A DNA stretch of 64,000 bases from assembly GCA_905215115.1 (NCBI GenBank), contig CAJMOP010000001.1, positions 1 to 64,000 on the forward strand, read 5' to 3'. The stretch comes from an uncultured bacterium (GTDB lineage Bacteria > Actinomycetota > Coriobacteriia > Coriobacteriales > Coriobacteriaceae). The position numbers and the translations under genes are program-made. The notes beneath the pieces are model-generated. The model did no database searches. It was not told the origin of the DNA and worked only from the letters and a program-made list of their open reading frames with translations. Positions 54,299 to 62,482 of this stretch are shown in pieces; position 1 is the first letter of the stretch, and every line of letters starts with the position of its first letter.

Positions 54299-54784
54299 AT
54301 GAGTAACAAGAAACTGCCCGAGAATGCAACCAAGACTGAAGGCGCCGAGCTCGCCCGCCGTGGAAGGGGCGAAATATCCACCGCAACGGCGGTGCCCCAT
54401 GTGAGCTATGACGATTTGCGCCATGCCGATCGTATTGTCATTGACGGCCTTGAGGTTTTTGCCAACCATGGCGTGTATCCCGAGGAGAACGCGCTGGGTC
54501 AGAAGTTCATCGTTTCTCTGGTGCTCTATGCCGACCTGCGCGCGGCGGGGGAGCACGATAACCTGGATGCCTCGATTGACTACGGCTCGGTGTGCCACGA
54601 TGTTGATGGCTATCTGCGCGAGCACACGTTTAAACTCATCGAGGCGGCAGCCGAGGGTGTGGCCCAGATGCTGCTGCGTCGTTACCCCCTGCTGCTTGGT
54701 GTGCGCATAAAGCTCGATAAGCCGTGGGCTCCTGTTGGCCTGCCCCTGGCAAGCTGCGGTGTCGAGATCGAGCGCGTGCGGTAA
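54299..54784 (+). CDS. folB: Dihydroneopterin aldolase
   Basis: Folate enzyme of 161 aa that releases glycolaldehyde from dihydroneopterin. The FolB core starts at about residue 40 (DRIVIDGLEVFANHGVYPEEN), with the catalytic Lys region LDKPWAPVGLP near the C-terminus and DYGSVC in between. The N-terminal ~38 residues (SNKKLPENATKTEGAELARR) are an extra polar tail not needed for the fold. ATG 54299 follows AAGGAGA. folK and folP are not in the window. Confidence 0.88.
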   Translation: MSNKKLPENATKTEGAELARRGRGEISTATAVPHVSYDDLRHADRIVIDGLEVFANHGVYPEENALGQKFIVSLVLYADLRAAGEHDNLDASIDYGSVCHDVDGYLREHTFKLIEAAAEGVAQMLLRRYPLLLGVRIKLDKPWAPVGLPLASCGVEIERVR

Positions 54785-54790
54785 CCGGTT

Positions 54791-55567
54791 CTAATACGTC
54801 TCTATGGGTGGCTGCTTGAGCCGCTGCGACAGAGCTCTATTGTTGGGACAGTACGTGTCGAGCAGGGCGTGAAAACGCTGATTGTGGCTTGGCTCGAGCA
54901 AGTGGACGAACTCGTGGGCGACAACCATGTCGAGGCATTCGACGGGGTAGGCGGCGAGCTCGCGCGCGATGCGAATGGCGCCGGATTTGGGCGTGCATGA
55001 TCCCCAGCGCGTTTTCATGCTGCGCACGGAGATGCGGGCCACGGTGACGCCCATTGCGACTTCGTACGCGTGCACGATGTCGCGCAGCGCCGATGTGACC
55101 TCGGACGCGTAGAGCTGGTCGATGTGGGCTTGGAGCTCATCGGACGTTAGGACGTCGAGGATTGCGTGCCGCTTGGCCTGCGGGCCTTCGTCCGATTCAT
55201 CGGTACCCATAAAACTTGCGAAGGTGGCCTGTTTGGGTCGCGGTGCGGGGGATGCAAAGTTGTGATCGAGTGCATCCTGTACCGTGATGGGCTTGCCCCA
55301 AAGTGCAATGATGGACGAGGGGCTGAGCGGCTCTCGTGCCGTCGCCTGACGCTGCTCGCGCTGGGCAAGTCGGCTGATAATCCAGGCGCTGTTGCGCTTC
55401 ACAAACGCTTCGATACGCTCGCGGCTGGCGCCGATCGGTGCGCTGGCGTGGACCTCGCCGCTCGATGTGACGCGTAGGTTGAAGTTCTTGACGCGCTTTT
55501 TGGTAACGACGACGGGGATGGTCGTCCCATCCGGTCGGGATGCGGAAATCGTAAACTGCTGCGTCAA
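54791..55567 (-). CDS. YgjP-type zinc metallopeptidase (M48-like)
   Basis: Predicted metal-dependent hydrolase of 258 aa with the zinc motif HEFVHLLEPSHNQRFH near the C-terminus (HExxH and a downstream His). Preceding segments SMKTRWGSCTPKSGAIRIARELAAYPVEC match the YgjP/DUF45 family. The N-terminal part (TISASRPDGTTIPVVVTKKR) is also family-like. Start: TTG 55567 has AAGGA upstream and begins just after a hairpin; ATG 55600 would be inside that hairpin. The function of the family is poorly known. It lies downstream of the M19 dipeptidase on the same strand, and its stop faces folB 6 nt away. Confidence 0.8.
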   Translation of the reverse strand: MTQQFTISASRPDGTTIPVVVTKKRVKNFNLRVTSSGEVHASAPIGASRERIEAFVKRNSAWIISRLAQREQRQATAREPLSPSSIIALWGKPITVQDALDHNFASPAPRPKQATFASFMGTDESDEGPQAKRHAILDVLTSDELQAHIDQLYASEVTSALRDIVHAYEVAMGVTVARISVRSMKTRWGSCTPKSGAIRIARELAAYPVECLDMVVAHEFVHLLEPSHNQRFHALLDTYCPNNRALSQRLKQPPIETY

Positions 55568-55584
55568 AAGCGGTCCTTCAGATC

Positions 55585-55624
55585 GGGGACGGGCCGGCAT
55601 GTCGACCGTTCGGCATGCCGGCCC
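55585..55624. repeat. Hairpin with GGGGACGGG head, REP-like
   Basis: 11-bp stem GGGCCGGCATG / CATGCCGGCCC (55591-55601, 55614-55624) preceded by GGGGACGGG (55585-55593), a string also in the RAYT ends. It lies between the dipeptidase and the YgjP-type gene. Confidence 0.45.
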
Positions 55625-55641
55625 GCTCAAGGGATGTGAAA

Positions 55642-56655
55642 TTAATAACGCTCGAAGAAGGCAAGCGCGTTGTCGCTGCAGAGCTTTTGCATCACGGTCT
55701 TGCCAAAATGCTTGGAAAGCATGTTCTGGAACTCGGGCATCTTGCTGGCATCGGAGAGGAAAGCGGGCACCGTGGCACCGTCCCAGTCGCCGCCGAGCGC
55801 GATGACGTCCTCGCCGCCCAGGTCGAGCCAGTGCTCGATATGCGCCGCCAGCTGGTCGAAGGTGACGTCTGCGGCGGTCTTGTCGGTTGCGTCGTTGGAA
55901 AGGAACTCGCTGCAGTAGTTGAGGCCGACGATGCCACCCATGTCGCGAATGGCGCGGAACTGGTCGTCGGTAAGGTTGCGTTTGGCGCCGCAAACCGCAC
56001 GGGAGTTGGAGTGGCTGGCGACGAAGGGACGCGTGGCGCGGGCGGCGACCTCGTCAAAGCACTCATCGTTGAGGTGGGAGACGTCGAGCACCATGCCGGC
56101 GTGCTCCATCTGCGTAAGCGCCTCGATGCCGGCGGCGGTGAGGCCGGCGTGGGTGTCGTGGCCGCTCGCGAGCGGTCCCTGCGCGTTCCAGCTGAGTGAC
56201 GACATAAGCACGCCCAGGCTCTTGAGCACCTCGATCAGCGCGGGGTCCTCGGCAAAGAACGTGGCGTTTTCGATGGTGTGGATGCAGGCGACCTTGCCGT
56301 CCTTGAGCGCGGGGCGAATGTCTGCGGCGCTGCGCACGTTGACCATACGGTCGTGGTTGAGCATCGCCTGGCCGCTCATGTGCGCCATGATTTGCGCCTG
56401 GAAGCGCGCGGCGTGGGCGGTGGGAATCTCGTCGGGGACAAACGTGGCGAAGCACTGTGCCCACGGCGTGTTGCCGATCTTTGCGAGCGAGATGGCGCAG
56501 GCGTTGCCCTCGATGAGGTCGAAATCTTGCGGATGCGTTTCGTCGCCGGGGAAATAACCGTCGGTGCCGGCGGTAAAGCGCAGGTCGAGATCGAGCGTGG
56601 CCCAGCCGATGCGGTCGGCGGTGTCGCAGTGTAGGTCAAATACGGGATATGCCAT
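55642..56655 (-). CDS. Membrane dipeptidase (peptidase M19)
   Basis: Zinc dipeptidase of 337 aa of the renal-dipeptidase family. The N-terminal metal motif is FDLHCDT (usual DxHxD), a bridging Glu is expected in IHTIENATFF, and ASHSNSRAVC holds the second-site His. LDVSHLNDECF is a further family segment. No signal peptide is seen, so it is probably cytoplasmic and would digest dipeptides, including those with D-amino acids. ATG 56655 follows GGAGG. It might use products brought in by the opp system, although the two loci are 13 kb apart. Confidence 0.9.
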   Translation of the reverse strand: MAYPVFDLHCDTADRIGWATLDLDLRFTAGTDGYFPGDETHPQDFDLIEGNACAISLAKIGNTPWAQCFATFVPDEIPTAHAARFQAQIMAHMSGQAMLNHDRMVNVRSAADIRPALKDGKVACIHTIENATFFAEDPALIEVLKSLGVLMSSLSWNAQGPLASGHDTHAGLTAAGIEALTQMEHAGMVLDVSHLNDECFDEVAARATRPFVASHSNSRAVCGAKRNLTDDQFRAIRDMGGIVGLNYCSEFLSNDATDKTAADVTFDQLAAHIEHWLDLGGEDVIALGGDWDGATVPAFLSDASKMPEFQNMLSKHFGKTVMQKLCSDNALAFFERY

Positions 56656-56775
56656 GGTTCCTCCGGTTGCAGCGTTTCTTTGCAAACTGTCTTTGAATTG
56701 TATGACTAGGGTATAGTTAGCGCCATATGTTCACGGCGGCCCGCGTTGTGCGCCGCCCTTATCACGGAGGTTACC

Positions 56776-57204
56776 ATGTCCAACAAGGGCAAGAAGGTCA
56801 AGACCCATTATCGTGGCACGCTCGACGACGGCACGCAGTTCGATAGCTCTTACGATCGCGGCGAGCCGCTGGAGTTCACCTGCGGCGCCGGTCAGATGAT
56901 TAAGGGCTTCGACGCCGCTGTTGTCGACATGCAGGTGGGCGAGAAGAAGACCGTGCACATTCCCGCTGCCGATGCCTACGGCGAGCACAACCCCGAGATG
57001 GTTATTACCTTCCCGGCCGAACAGGTTCCCAACATCGAGCAGATCGAGAAGGGCATGAAGCTCTTCCTGTCCACGCCGAGCGGCATGCCCGTCCCCGCCG
57101 TGGTCATCGACGTGACGCCCGAGGCCGTGACGCTCGACGCCAACCACGAGCTCGCCGGCAAGGATCTCAACTTTGATATCGAGCTCGTCGAGGTCGAGGG
57201 CTAG
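56776..57204 (+). CDS. slyD: SlyD-like FKBP-type peptidyl-prolyl isomerase
   Basis: FKBP-type isomerase of 142 aa with an inserted IF chaperone domain. The FKBP part has YRGTLDDGTQFDSSYDRGEP and AGQMIKGFDAAVVDMQVGEKKT; the IF domain occupies about residues 65-125 (YGEHNPEMVITFPAEQVP). The C-terminal His/Cys-rich metal tail of E. coli SlyD (196 aa) is absent. SlyD helps deliver nickel to hydrogenase in E. coli. ATG 56776 follows CGGAGG. A UreE-like gene begins 3 nt after its stop. Confidence 0.9.
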   Translation: MSNKGKKVKTHYRGTLDDGTQFDSSYDRGEPLEFTCGAGQMIKGFDAAVVDMQVGEKKTVHIPAADAYGEHNPEMVITFPAEQVPNIEQIEKGMKLFLSTPSGMPVPAVVIDVTPEAVTLDANHELAGKDLNFDIELVEVEG

Positions 57205-57207
57205 AGT

Positions 57208-57786
57208 ATGCCTGAACGCTTGGTTTCGACGACATGCTTGGGAAATCTCAACGATCCGTCCTATGAACTCCTACTTCGCCGGGAGCTGGGCGGTGTCTTT
57301 GAAGTTGACGAGCTACTGCTCGATTGGGACCAGGCTGATGCCTGCGCGTTTGTGGGCGTGACGGAGCTGGGACGCACGATCGATGTTCGGCTGGATACTG
57401 CCGACGGCGGTCGTCTTGCCGATGGCGACGTGCTCGCCATTGACCGTTCGGGCATGGTGCCCGTGGCGGTTGTCGTGCGCCTGCGCAGCGCCGAGGTCTA
57501 TTTGGTCGAAGTCGACCGCATGGATCCGATTGCACTCGCGCATGCGTGCTGGGAGATCGGCAACATGCATGCGCCGCTCTTCCGGGGCGACTCGGACGAG
57601 CATACCGTGCGCATGTATACGCCGGTGCAGCCTGTTTTGGGCCGCATGCTTCGGGGTGTCGAGGGAGCTCGAATCTCGATCGTTTCGCGCGAGCTCGATG
57701 CGGGCCGACGCTTTGCGTCGAGCGCGGCCGATGTTGTCGTGAGCATGGCTCCGGACTTTACCATCGTTAAAAAGACGCGCGACTAA
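57208..57786 (+). CDS. UreE-like nickel metallochaperone (orphan)
   Basis: A 192-aa protein similar to the urease accessory protein UreE. The N-terminal part has ELLLDWDQADAC and RLADGDVLAIDRSGMVPV. The C-terminal metallochaperone part has ALAHACWEIGNMHAPLF, matching the UreE AYHLGNRHVP motif with the metal-binding His retained, and PVLGRMLRG. No His-rich tail follows. No urease structural or accessory gene is near, so its client is unclear. It may hand nickel to another enzyme such as a hydrogenase. It is co-transcribed with slyD. Confidence 0.78.
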   Translation: MPERLVSTTCLGNLNDPSYELLLRRELGGVFEVDELLLDWDQADACAFVGVTELGRTIDVRLDTADGGRLADGDVLAIDRSGMVPVAVVVRLRSAEVYLVEVDRMDPIALAHACWEIGNMHAPLFRGDSDEHTVRMYTPVQPVLGRMLRGVEGARISIVSRELDAGRRFASSAADVVVSMAPDFTIVKKTRD

Positions 57787-57869
57787 GCGCGCGTATGCGC
57801 AAGACGGGCTTTGAGGGGTGACCGATCAAGGTCCGTCTTGCTGTTGATAGGAGGCTTTGGGGGAAGCAT

Positions 57870-58667
57870 ATGGGTCTTGAGGGAATCAAGCTGATTGCAT
57901 GCGATTTGGACGGCACGCTGCTGCACCCGGGGGAGCGCGAGCCGCGTTCCGAGGCCTTTGAGCTTATCGATGAGCTGCATCGTCGCGGTATCGTGTTTAT
58001 GCCGGCGAGTGGCCGTCAATATGCGAGCCTGCGCTACCTGTTTGCCCCGGTGGCCGATGAACTCGCCTATGTATGCGAAAACGGAGCCCTGGTCATGAGC
58101 GAGGGGCGTGCCGTGGTCAAGCGTTCTATGGAGCGTGGCCTGGCCATGGATATCGCGAATGCCGTGGTTGCGTACCCCCATGCCGACGTGACCCTTTCGT
58201 GCGAGGGACACCTCTACACCATGAGCAGCAACGATGCGTTTGTTGACCACCTGCGTTATGAGGTCCATTGTGATGTGGCGGTAGTCGACCGTCCCGAAGA
58301 CATTGACGAGGATGTCATTAAGATTGCCTTCCAGACGCCCGAGGCGGAGCAGCCGGCGGCGCTGGAGTATTTTGTGCGTCGCTTTAGCGACCGGGTCGAT
58401 GTGATGACGTCGGGAACCGAATGGACCGACTTTATCGGCTTTGATTCGGGCAAGGGGTCCGCGCTTGCCGATTATGGTTGTGCGCTGGGGATCTCACCTA
58501 ACGAAATGATGGCGTTTGGCGATAACGAAAACGATCGCGACATGCTCAACGTGGTGGGCCATCCCTATCTGATGGAGAGCTGCAATCCCAGCATGCGCGG
58601 TGTCAATGACCGTGTCCGCTACGTGCGCACGGTCGAAGAGGAGCTGCGTCGTCTACTTGCTGAGTAG
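57870..58667 (+). CDS. Cof-type HAD-superfamily phosphatase
   Basis: A 265-aa HAD hydrolase of the Cof/YidA group. Motif I is ACDLDGTLLHPGE (about residues 10-22), motif II is MPASGRQYA, motif III is the Lys of GKGSALADYG, and motif IV is MAFGDNENDRDML. A C2-type cap sits between motifs II and III. Such enzymes dephosphorylate sugar phosphates or cofactors; the substrate cannot be predicted. ATG 57870 follows GGGGGAA. It is convergent with the Fur-family gene, 15 nt away. Confidence 0.88.
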   Translation: MGLEGIKLIACDLDGTLLHPGEREPRSEAFELIDELHRRGIVFMPASGRQYASLRYLFAPVADELAYVCENGALVMSEGRAVVKRSMERGLAMDIANAVVAYPHADVTLSCEGHLYTMSSNDAFVDHLRYEVHCDVAVVDRPEDIDEDVIKIAFQTPEAEQPAALEYFVRRFSDRVDVMTSGTEWTDFIGFDSGKGSALADYGCALGISPNEMMAFGDNENDRDMLNVVGHPYLMESCNPSMRGVNDRVRYVRTVEEELRRLLAE

Positions 58668-58682
58668 GCATGTCCCAAACAT

Positions 58683-59063
58683 CTACCGGCAGTCGGGGCA
58701 GAGACCCTCGAAGATGGTGTAGTGCGACGTGACGTGCCAGCCGATTTGCTCGGACGCCTTGGCGTCGAGCTGGGCATCGAAGGGGAGCGGTACGTCGATG
58801 ACGCGGCTGCACGAGGTGCAGATGATATGCGCATGCGGCTCGATGGTGCGATCGAAGTGGCTGCCGCCCGGCGTCTTGATGGAGAGGATTTCGCCGGCGT
58901 CGGCCAAGAGATTGAGATTGCGGTAGACTGTACCGCGGCTGATTTTGTCATCCTGCGCGCGCACGACGTTGTAGATTTCGTCGGCGGTGGGATGGTTATA
59001 GCTTTGGCGCACGGCGTCAAGAACCAGCTTTCGCTGCCTGGTATTCCTTCTTTGCACCGCCAT
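58683..59063 (-). CDS. Fur-family metalloregulator (PerR-like)
   Basis: A 126-aa Fur-family repressor. The N-terminal winged helix includes TRQRKLVLDAVRQSYNHPTADEIY and ISRGTVYRNLNLLADAGEI. The C-terminal dimer domain has HFDRTIEPHAHIICTSC and a last CPDC, giving the two CxxC pairs of the structural zinc site. The short length and HFD...HAH pattern are closest to PerR. It could sense peroxide or iron in this anaerobe. It is monocistronic; its promoter lies in the 61 nt before the acylphosphatase gene. Confidence 0.88.
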   Translation of the reverse strand: MAVQRRNTRQRKLVLDAVRQSYNHPTADEIYNVVRAQDDKISRGTVYRNLNLLADAGEILSIKTPGGSHFDRTIEPHAHIICTSCSRVIDVPLPFDAQLDAKASEQIGWHVTSHYTIFEGLCPDCR

Positions 59064-59124
59064 GCGCCTCGCCTCTTTTCTATTAACGGTCGTAGGTAAA
59101 TGATACCGTATTTAGCACACAATA

Positions 59125-59535
59125 CTAATAACGAGGCGTGAAACCGTCTTCATTGGCAAGTGGGGCTCGAGCCTGGGCGTCTGCGAGGCGAAAACGCGTT
59201 CCCATGCGCTCGTAGGAGGCATGAAGCGCTTCGAGATGAGATAGGATATTTGCCGGAGCTCCCTGTATCTCCATCTCGACTGAGCCGTCTTCCATGTTAC
59301 GCACCCAGCCGGTGAGCGCGCGTGCCTGCGCGAGGTTGGTGTTGGTAAAGCGAAAGCCAACGCCCTGGACTTGCCCCGCCCAGCGCAGGAAATAGCGCAG
59401 GGGAGTGTCTTGAGTGGCCTCGTCGCTTGCGAGCACAGTAAGCCTGCGGCGCAGCTCGAGCTCGACGTTTGATGGTTTTTGAGGTTCTCGACTGCCGCCG
59501 GTGACGCTGGAGAAGAGCGTATCGAAGAGGCCCAT
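59125..59535 (-). CDS. Acylphosphatase with N-terminal extension
   Basis: The C-terminal ~90 residues form an acylphosphatase fold: GQVQGVGFRFT with the phosphate-binding Arg, and LTGWVRNMEDGSVEMEIQG with the catalytic Asn. About 45 residues precede it (MGLFDTLFSSVTGG and a charged helix, LELRRRLTVLASDEATQD), longer than the usual 90-100-aa enzyme. It hydrolyses acyl phosphates such as acetyl phosphate. ATG 59535 lies only 2 nt from the stop of the upstream oxidoreductase gene on the same strand, so the two are co-transcribed. Confidence 0.86.
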   Translation of the reverse strand: MGLFDTLFSSVTGGSREPQKPSNVELELRRRLTVLASDEATQDTPLRYFLRWAGQVQGVGFRFTNTNLAQARALTGWVRNMEDGSVEMEIQGAPANILSHLEALHASYERMGTRFRLADAQARAPLANEDGFTPRY

Positions 59536-59537
59536 CG

Positions 59538-60644
59538 CTATGCCTGCTTGCCTGCGTCGGCCGGGAAGGTTATGCCGGCCTGCTGGCGCACGGCATCCAT
59601 GATGCGCAGCGAGACGAGCGTGACATCGCGGTAGTGACCAAGTTCGTGACGTCCCGCCGGGGTCTCCCAAATCTCTTCCTTAACGTTATCGATGCCGCCG
59701 ATGGCGGTGATAAAGTCTGTGAGTTCGTATTCCATAGTGTTGCTCGATTTGGGCAGGTCGAGCACGCGGCCGTTGTCGCCCTGTTCGCGCGGTGCCTCGG
59801 TCGCCGAGCCGCGTACGACATCGCCGCGATAGTCGATGCGGACGTTGCGGGGCGTGGACAGATGGTCGATCTGGATAGTGCCACGCTCGCCTTCGATCTG
59901 CGAGGGCAGCAGGTCATTCGTTATTTTGGAGTGCGCGAGCTCGACGGAGATACGGCCACCGCCGTAGCTGGCGAGGATGGAACCGCAGCCGTCGATGGGG
60001 CCGTGCGTGAGCTGTCGCGTGGCGGGGTCGAGCAGAGTAGCCATGCTCGTAAGGCCGGAGGGCATGCCGAAAATCTCGACCATGGGCTCGACGGTGTAGA
60101 CGCCAATGTCCATGAGGGAACCCGATGCCATATTGCAGTCGAAGATATTGGTGGCGCGTCCCGCGAGAATCTCGTTGTAGCGCGAGGAATATTTGCCAAA
60201 GCGCAATGAGGCGCGGCGGATGGGGGCGATCTCGCCTAGGGCGTCCTCGATGGCGTGGAAGGCGGGGTCGTGGAGGGGACGCATGGCCTCGAGGGCCACG
60301 ACACCTGCTGCCTCGGCAGCGCGGAAGACTTCCAGCGCCTGCGCTTCGGTGGCGCAGAAGGGCTTCTCGACGATGACGTGCTTGCCACCGGCGATGCAGG
60401 CAAGGGCCTGCTCGTAGTGAAGTGCGTTAGGGCTGCCGATATAGACGGCGTCGACGTCGGCGGCTGCCGCGAGCTCATCGAGTGAAGTAAAGTTTCGCTC
60501 GCCACCGCGCTCGGCGGTAAAGGCGGCGCCGCGATCTGCATCGCGCGAGAGCGTGCCCACAAACGCAGCTTGGTCGTTGGCGTTGACGACCTGGATAAAG
60601 TCGTCGGTGATCATGGATGTGCCGATGGTCGCTATACGCAGCAT
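59538..60644 (-). CDS. Gfo/Idh/MocA-family oxidoreductase
   Basis: A 368-aa NAD(P)-dependent dehydrogenase. The N-terminal Rossmann motif is IATIGTSMITDDFI (a less usual GxGxxx form), followed by DAVYIGSPNALHYEQ and the EKP motif (VIVEKPFCATE). The C-terminal alpha/beta domain has DIGVYTVEPMVEIFG. Family members oxidise sugars or inositols, or act on scyllo-type substrates; the actual substrate is unknown. It starts a two-gene unit with the acylphosphatase gene. Confidence 0.9.
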   Translation of the reverse strand: MLRIATIGTSMITDDFIQVVNANDQAAFVGTLSRDADRGAAFTAERGGERNFTSLDELAAAADVDAVYIGSPNALHYEQALACIAGGKHVIVEKPFCATEAQALEVFRAAEAAGVVALEAMRPLHDPAFHAIEDALGEIAPIRRASLRFGKYSSRYNEILAGRATNIFDCNMASGSLMDIGVYTVEPMVEIFGMPSGLTSMATLLDPATRQLTHGPIDGCGSILASYGGGRISVELAHSKITNDLLPSQIEGERGTIQIDHLSTPRNVRIDYRGDVVRGSATEAPREQGDNGRVLDLPKSSNTMEYELTDFITAIGGIDNVKEEIWETPAGRHELGHYRDVTLVSLRIMDAVRQQAGITFPADAGKQA

Positions 60645-60719
60645 GTATCCCCCTCGTGCCGTTCGGTTTACAGGATGAGTGTAGCGCGAGGAGGCAGGAA
60701 ATAGCGTGCGAAAACGCCG

Positions 60720-61205
60720 TTACAGGTCGCTCTCGTTAAAGCCAGTGTCGATATCGAGGTTGCTGCCGTCGGCCGCCGTGGTGGCAAGTTCGTCGCAGCG
60801 CTCGTTGAGCTCATGGCCGGCGTGACCCTTAACCCAGATGAACTCAACCTTGTGTTTGCTTTTGGCGGTGAGTAGGCGCTCCCACAGATCGCGGTTCTTG
60901 ACAGGCTGCTTGTTGGCGGTCTTCCAACCGCGTTTTTTCCATCCGTCAATCCAGTGCTTGTTGAAGGCGTTGACGACGTATTGCGAATCGGAATGGACTT
61001 CGACCTCGCAGGGGCGGTTGAGTGCCTCGAGCGCCACGATAACCGCCATGAGTTCCATGCGGTTGTTGGTGGTCTTGGCGTAGCCGCGCGAAAGCTCGGA
61101 GGTAAAGGTCTTGCCGGCGGGGTTGGTGTATTTGAGCACGGCGCCGTAGCCGCCGCGTCCCGGATTTGATCGGGCCGAGCCGTCGGTATAGATGATGACC
61201 TTCAC
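60720..61205 (-). CDS. rnhA: Ribonuclease HI
   Basis: RNase HI of 161 aa that cleaves RNA in RNA-DNA hybrids. The catalytic acids are in [11 protein letters not shown] (Asp), [11 protein letters not shown] (Glu), [11 protein letters not shown] (Asp) and [10 protein letters not shown] (Asp). [10 protein letters not shown] and the basic handle [13 protein letters not shown] are present. The C-terminus extends ~15 residues beyond the fold. The gene stands alone; a LysR gene lies 63 nt upstream on the same strand. Confidence 0.95.
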   Translation of the reverse strand: MKVIIYTDGSARSNPGRGGYGAVLKYTNPAGKTFTSELSRGYAKTTNNRMELMAVIVALEALNRPCEVEVHSDSQYVVNAFNKHWIDGWKKRGWKTANKQPVKNRDLWERLLTAKSKHKVEFIWVKGHAGHELNERCDELATTAADGSNLDIDTGFNESDL

Positions 61206-61268
61206 GGGCTTCCTTTCGTTGAGTGCGTTTCATGTGAGTGACCATTGTAGCGCCATGCCCGCCGGGGG

Positions 61269-62207
61269 CTAGCAATCTATGATTTCTGCCCCGTCTTCCG
61301 ACAGTTGGTTGGCATGGATGATGCGGTTGAGCTCGTCGAGGTATTGTTGCAAGAGGGGAGAGGGCTTGCGCTCGTCGTGCATGATATAGCCTACGTGCAT
61401 CGTTGGGGCGTCTGCTAACGGGATCGATGCCATACCCCATTGCATTTCATTGGAGAGGACGCCGGTCGACAGGGTGTAACCGTTCGACGTGATAAGTAAG
61501 TTGGTAAGTGTTCCGCGGTCCGAGATTCGTATGTTGCGGTCGCAAGGGATATAGCTAAAAGGTTCCTCGGCGTAATAGAAGGAGTTTGAGGTTCCCTGCT
61601 CAAAGCTGTAGCGCGTATAGGGCGTGAGGTCGGCAAGGGACAGCTGCGGGCGGCGTGCGAGCGGGTGGCGCTCGCTAACGAAGACGTGGACCGTCGCGTC
61701 GAATAGGGGATGGAAGCTTGCGCGGGCATCGGCGAAGGCCTTCTGCAGAACGCGGGCGTTAAAGTCATCCAGATACAGAATGCCGATATCGCTGCGAAAC
61801 GCACGGACGTCATCGATGATCTGCGATGTGGTGGTCTCGCGCATGATGAACTCGAACTTGCTGTCGCGGCAGCGCTCGACTACGTTGACAAAGGCCTCGA
61901 CCGAAAAGGCGTAGTGCTGGGCGGAAATGGCGAGGCGGGCTTGCGGGGTGCCACCGTCCTCGTAGCGTGCCTCGAGCATGTCGGCCTGCTCTACGACCTG
62001 GCGCGCATAGCCCAAAAGCTCGGTGCCGTCGTTGGTGAGCGTGACGCCGCGGCTGGAGCGCGTAAAGATCTCCAGATGGAGCTCTTGTTCTAGGCTTTTG
62101 ACGGCGTTTGAGATGTTGGACTGAGCGGTATAGAGGCGCTGAGCTGCGGCGTTGATTGAGCCGGACTCTGCCACGGCGATAAGAAAACGAAGCTGCTGGA
62201 GTGTCAT
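61269..62207 (-). CDS. LysR-family regulator, divergent from metY
   Basis: LysR regulator of 312 aa. The N-terminal HTH includes LQQLRFLIAVAESGSINAAAQRLYTAQSNISNAVKSLEQEL (residues about 3-43 in pieces of the family pattern), followed by the effector-binding periplasmic-protein-like domain. It is divergent from the metY transcription unit with 275 nt between gene starts; LysR regulators usually control such neighbours. The effector could be O-acetylserine or another sulfur metabolite, but this is only inferred from the neighbour. Confidence 0.88.
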   Translation of the reverse strand: MTLQQLRFLIAVAESGSINAAAQRLYTAQSNISNAVKSLEQELHLEIFTRSSRGVTLTNDGTELLGYARQVVEQADMLEARYEDGGTPQARLAISAQHYAFSVEAFVNVVERCRDSKFEFIMRETTTSQIIDDVRAFRSDIGILYLDDFNARVLQKAFADARASFHPLFDATVHVFVSERHPLARRPQLSLADLTPYTRYSFEQGTSNSFYYAEEPFSYIPCDRNIRISDRGTLTNLLITSNGYTLSTGVLSNEMQWGMASIPLADAPTMHVGYIMHDERKPSPLLQQYLDELNRIIHANQLSEDGAEIIDC

Positions 62208-62268
62208 CGGTGCCCGTCCTTTCGATAGCTATCTAAAAAACCGATAACAGGTTAGCGCTTTTAAGTGA

Positions 62269-62297
62269 TTGACCGAGCGAAACAATGCTCGTACTAT
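62269..62297 (+). promoter_or_regulatory. Candidate metY promoter
   Basis: TTGACC (62269-62274), a 17-nt spacer and TACTAT (62292-62297), about 70 nt before the leader ORF and 186 nt before metY. Confidence 0.65.
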
Positions 62298-62366
62298 TCA
62301 AAACACACAAAGGCGGTAGGTAATTAAGCCGACCACGGAACCGGGATGTCAAAAGGAGGACCGCAT

Positions 62367-62420
62367 ATGAACTGCTTACCAAGACGAATGCCGGGCTCCT
62401 GTTTGCGCCCGTCGGCGTGA
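62367..62420 (+). CDS. 17-codon leader peptide upstream of metY
   Basis: A short ORF with an excellent ribosome site (AGGAGG 7 nt before ATG) that encodes MNCLPRRMPGSCLRPSA and stops 62 nt before metY. It has two Cys codons (TGC, TGT) and codons that look infrequent here (TTA, AGA). CTCCTG inside the ORF (62396-62401) can pair with CAGGAG (62422-62427) just after its stop. This arrangement suggests attenuation by Cys-dependent ribosome stalling, but no T-run is seen. It is too short for homology to prove. Confidence 0.45.
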   Translation: MNCLPRRMPGSCLRPSA

Positions 62421-62482
62421 TCAGGAGACAGCGACTTACTTCTCTCTTATTTATTTACTTTCGTTCGATCAAGGAGATCATC

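Noticed and set aside
55568..55993. Longer version of the YgjP-type protein starting at 55993
   Set aside because: That part overlaps the dipeptidase gene on the same strand, is Arg-rich shadow sequence, and would be cut by the 55591-55624 hairpin.
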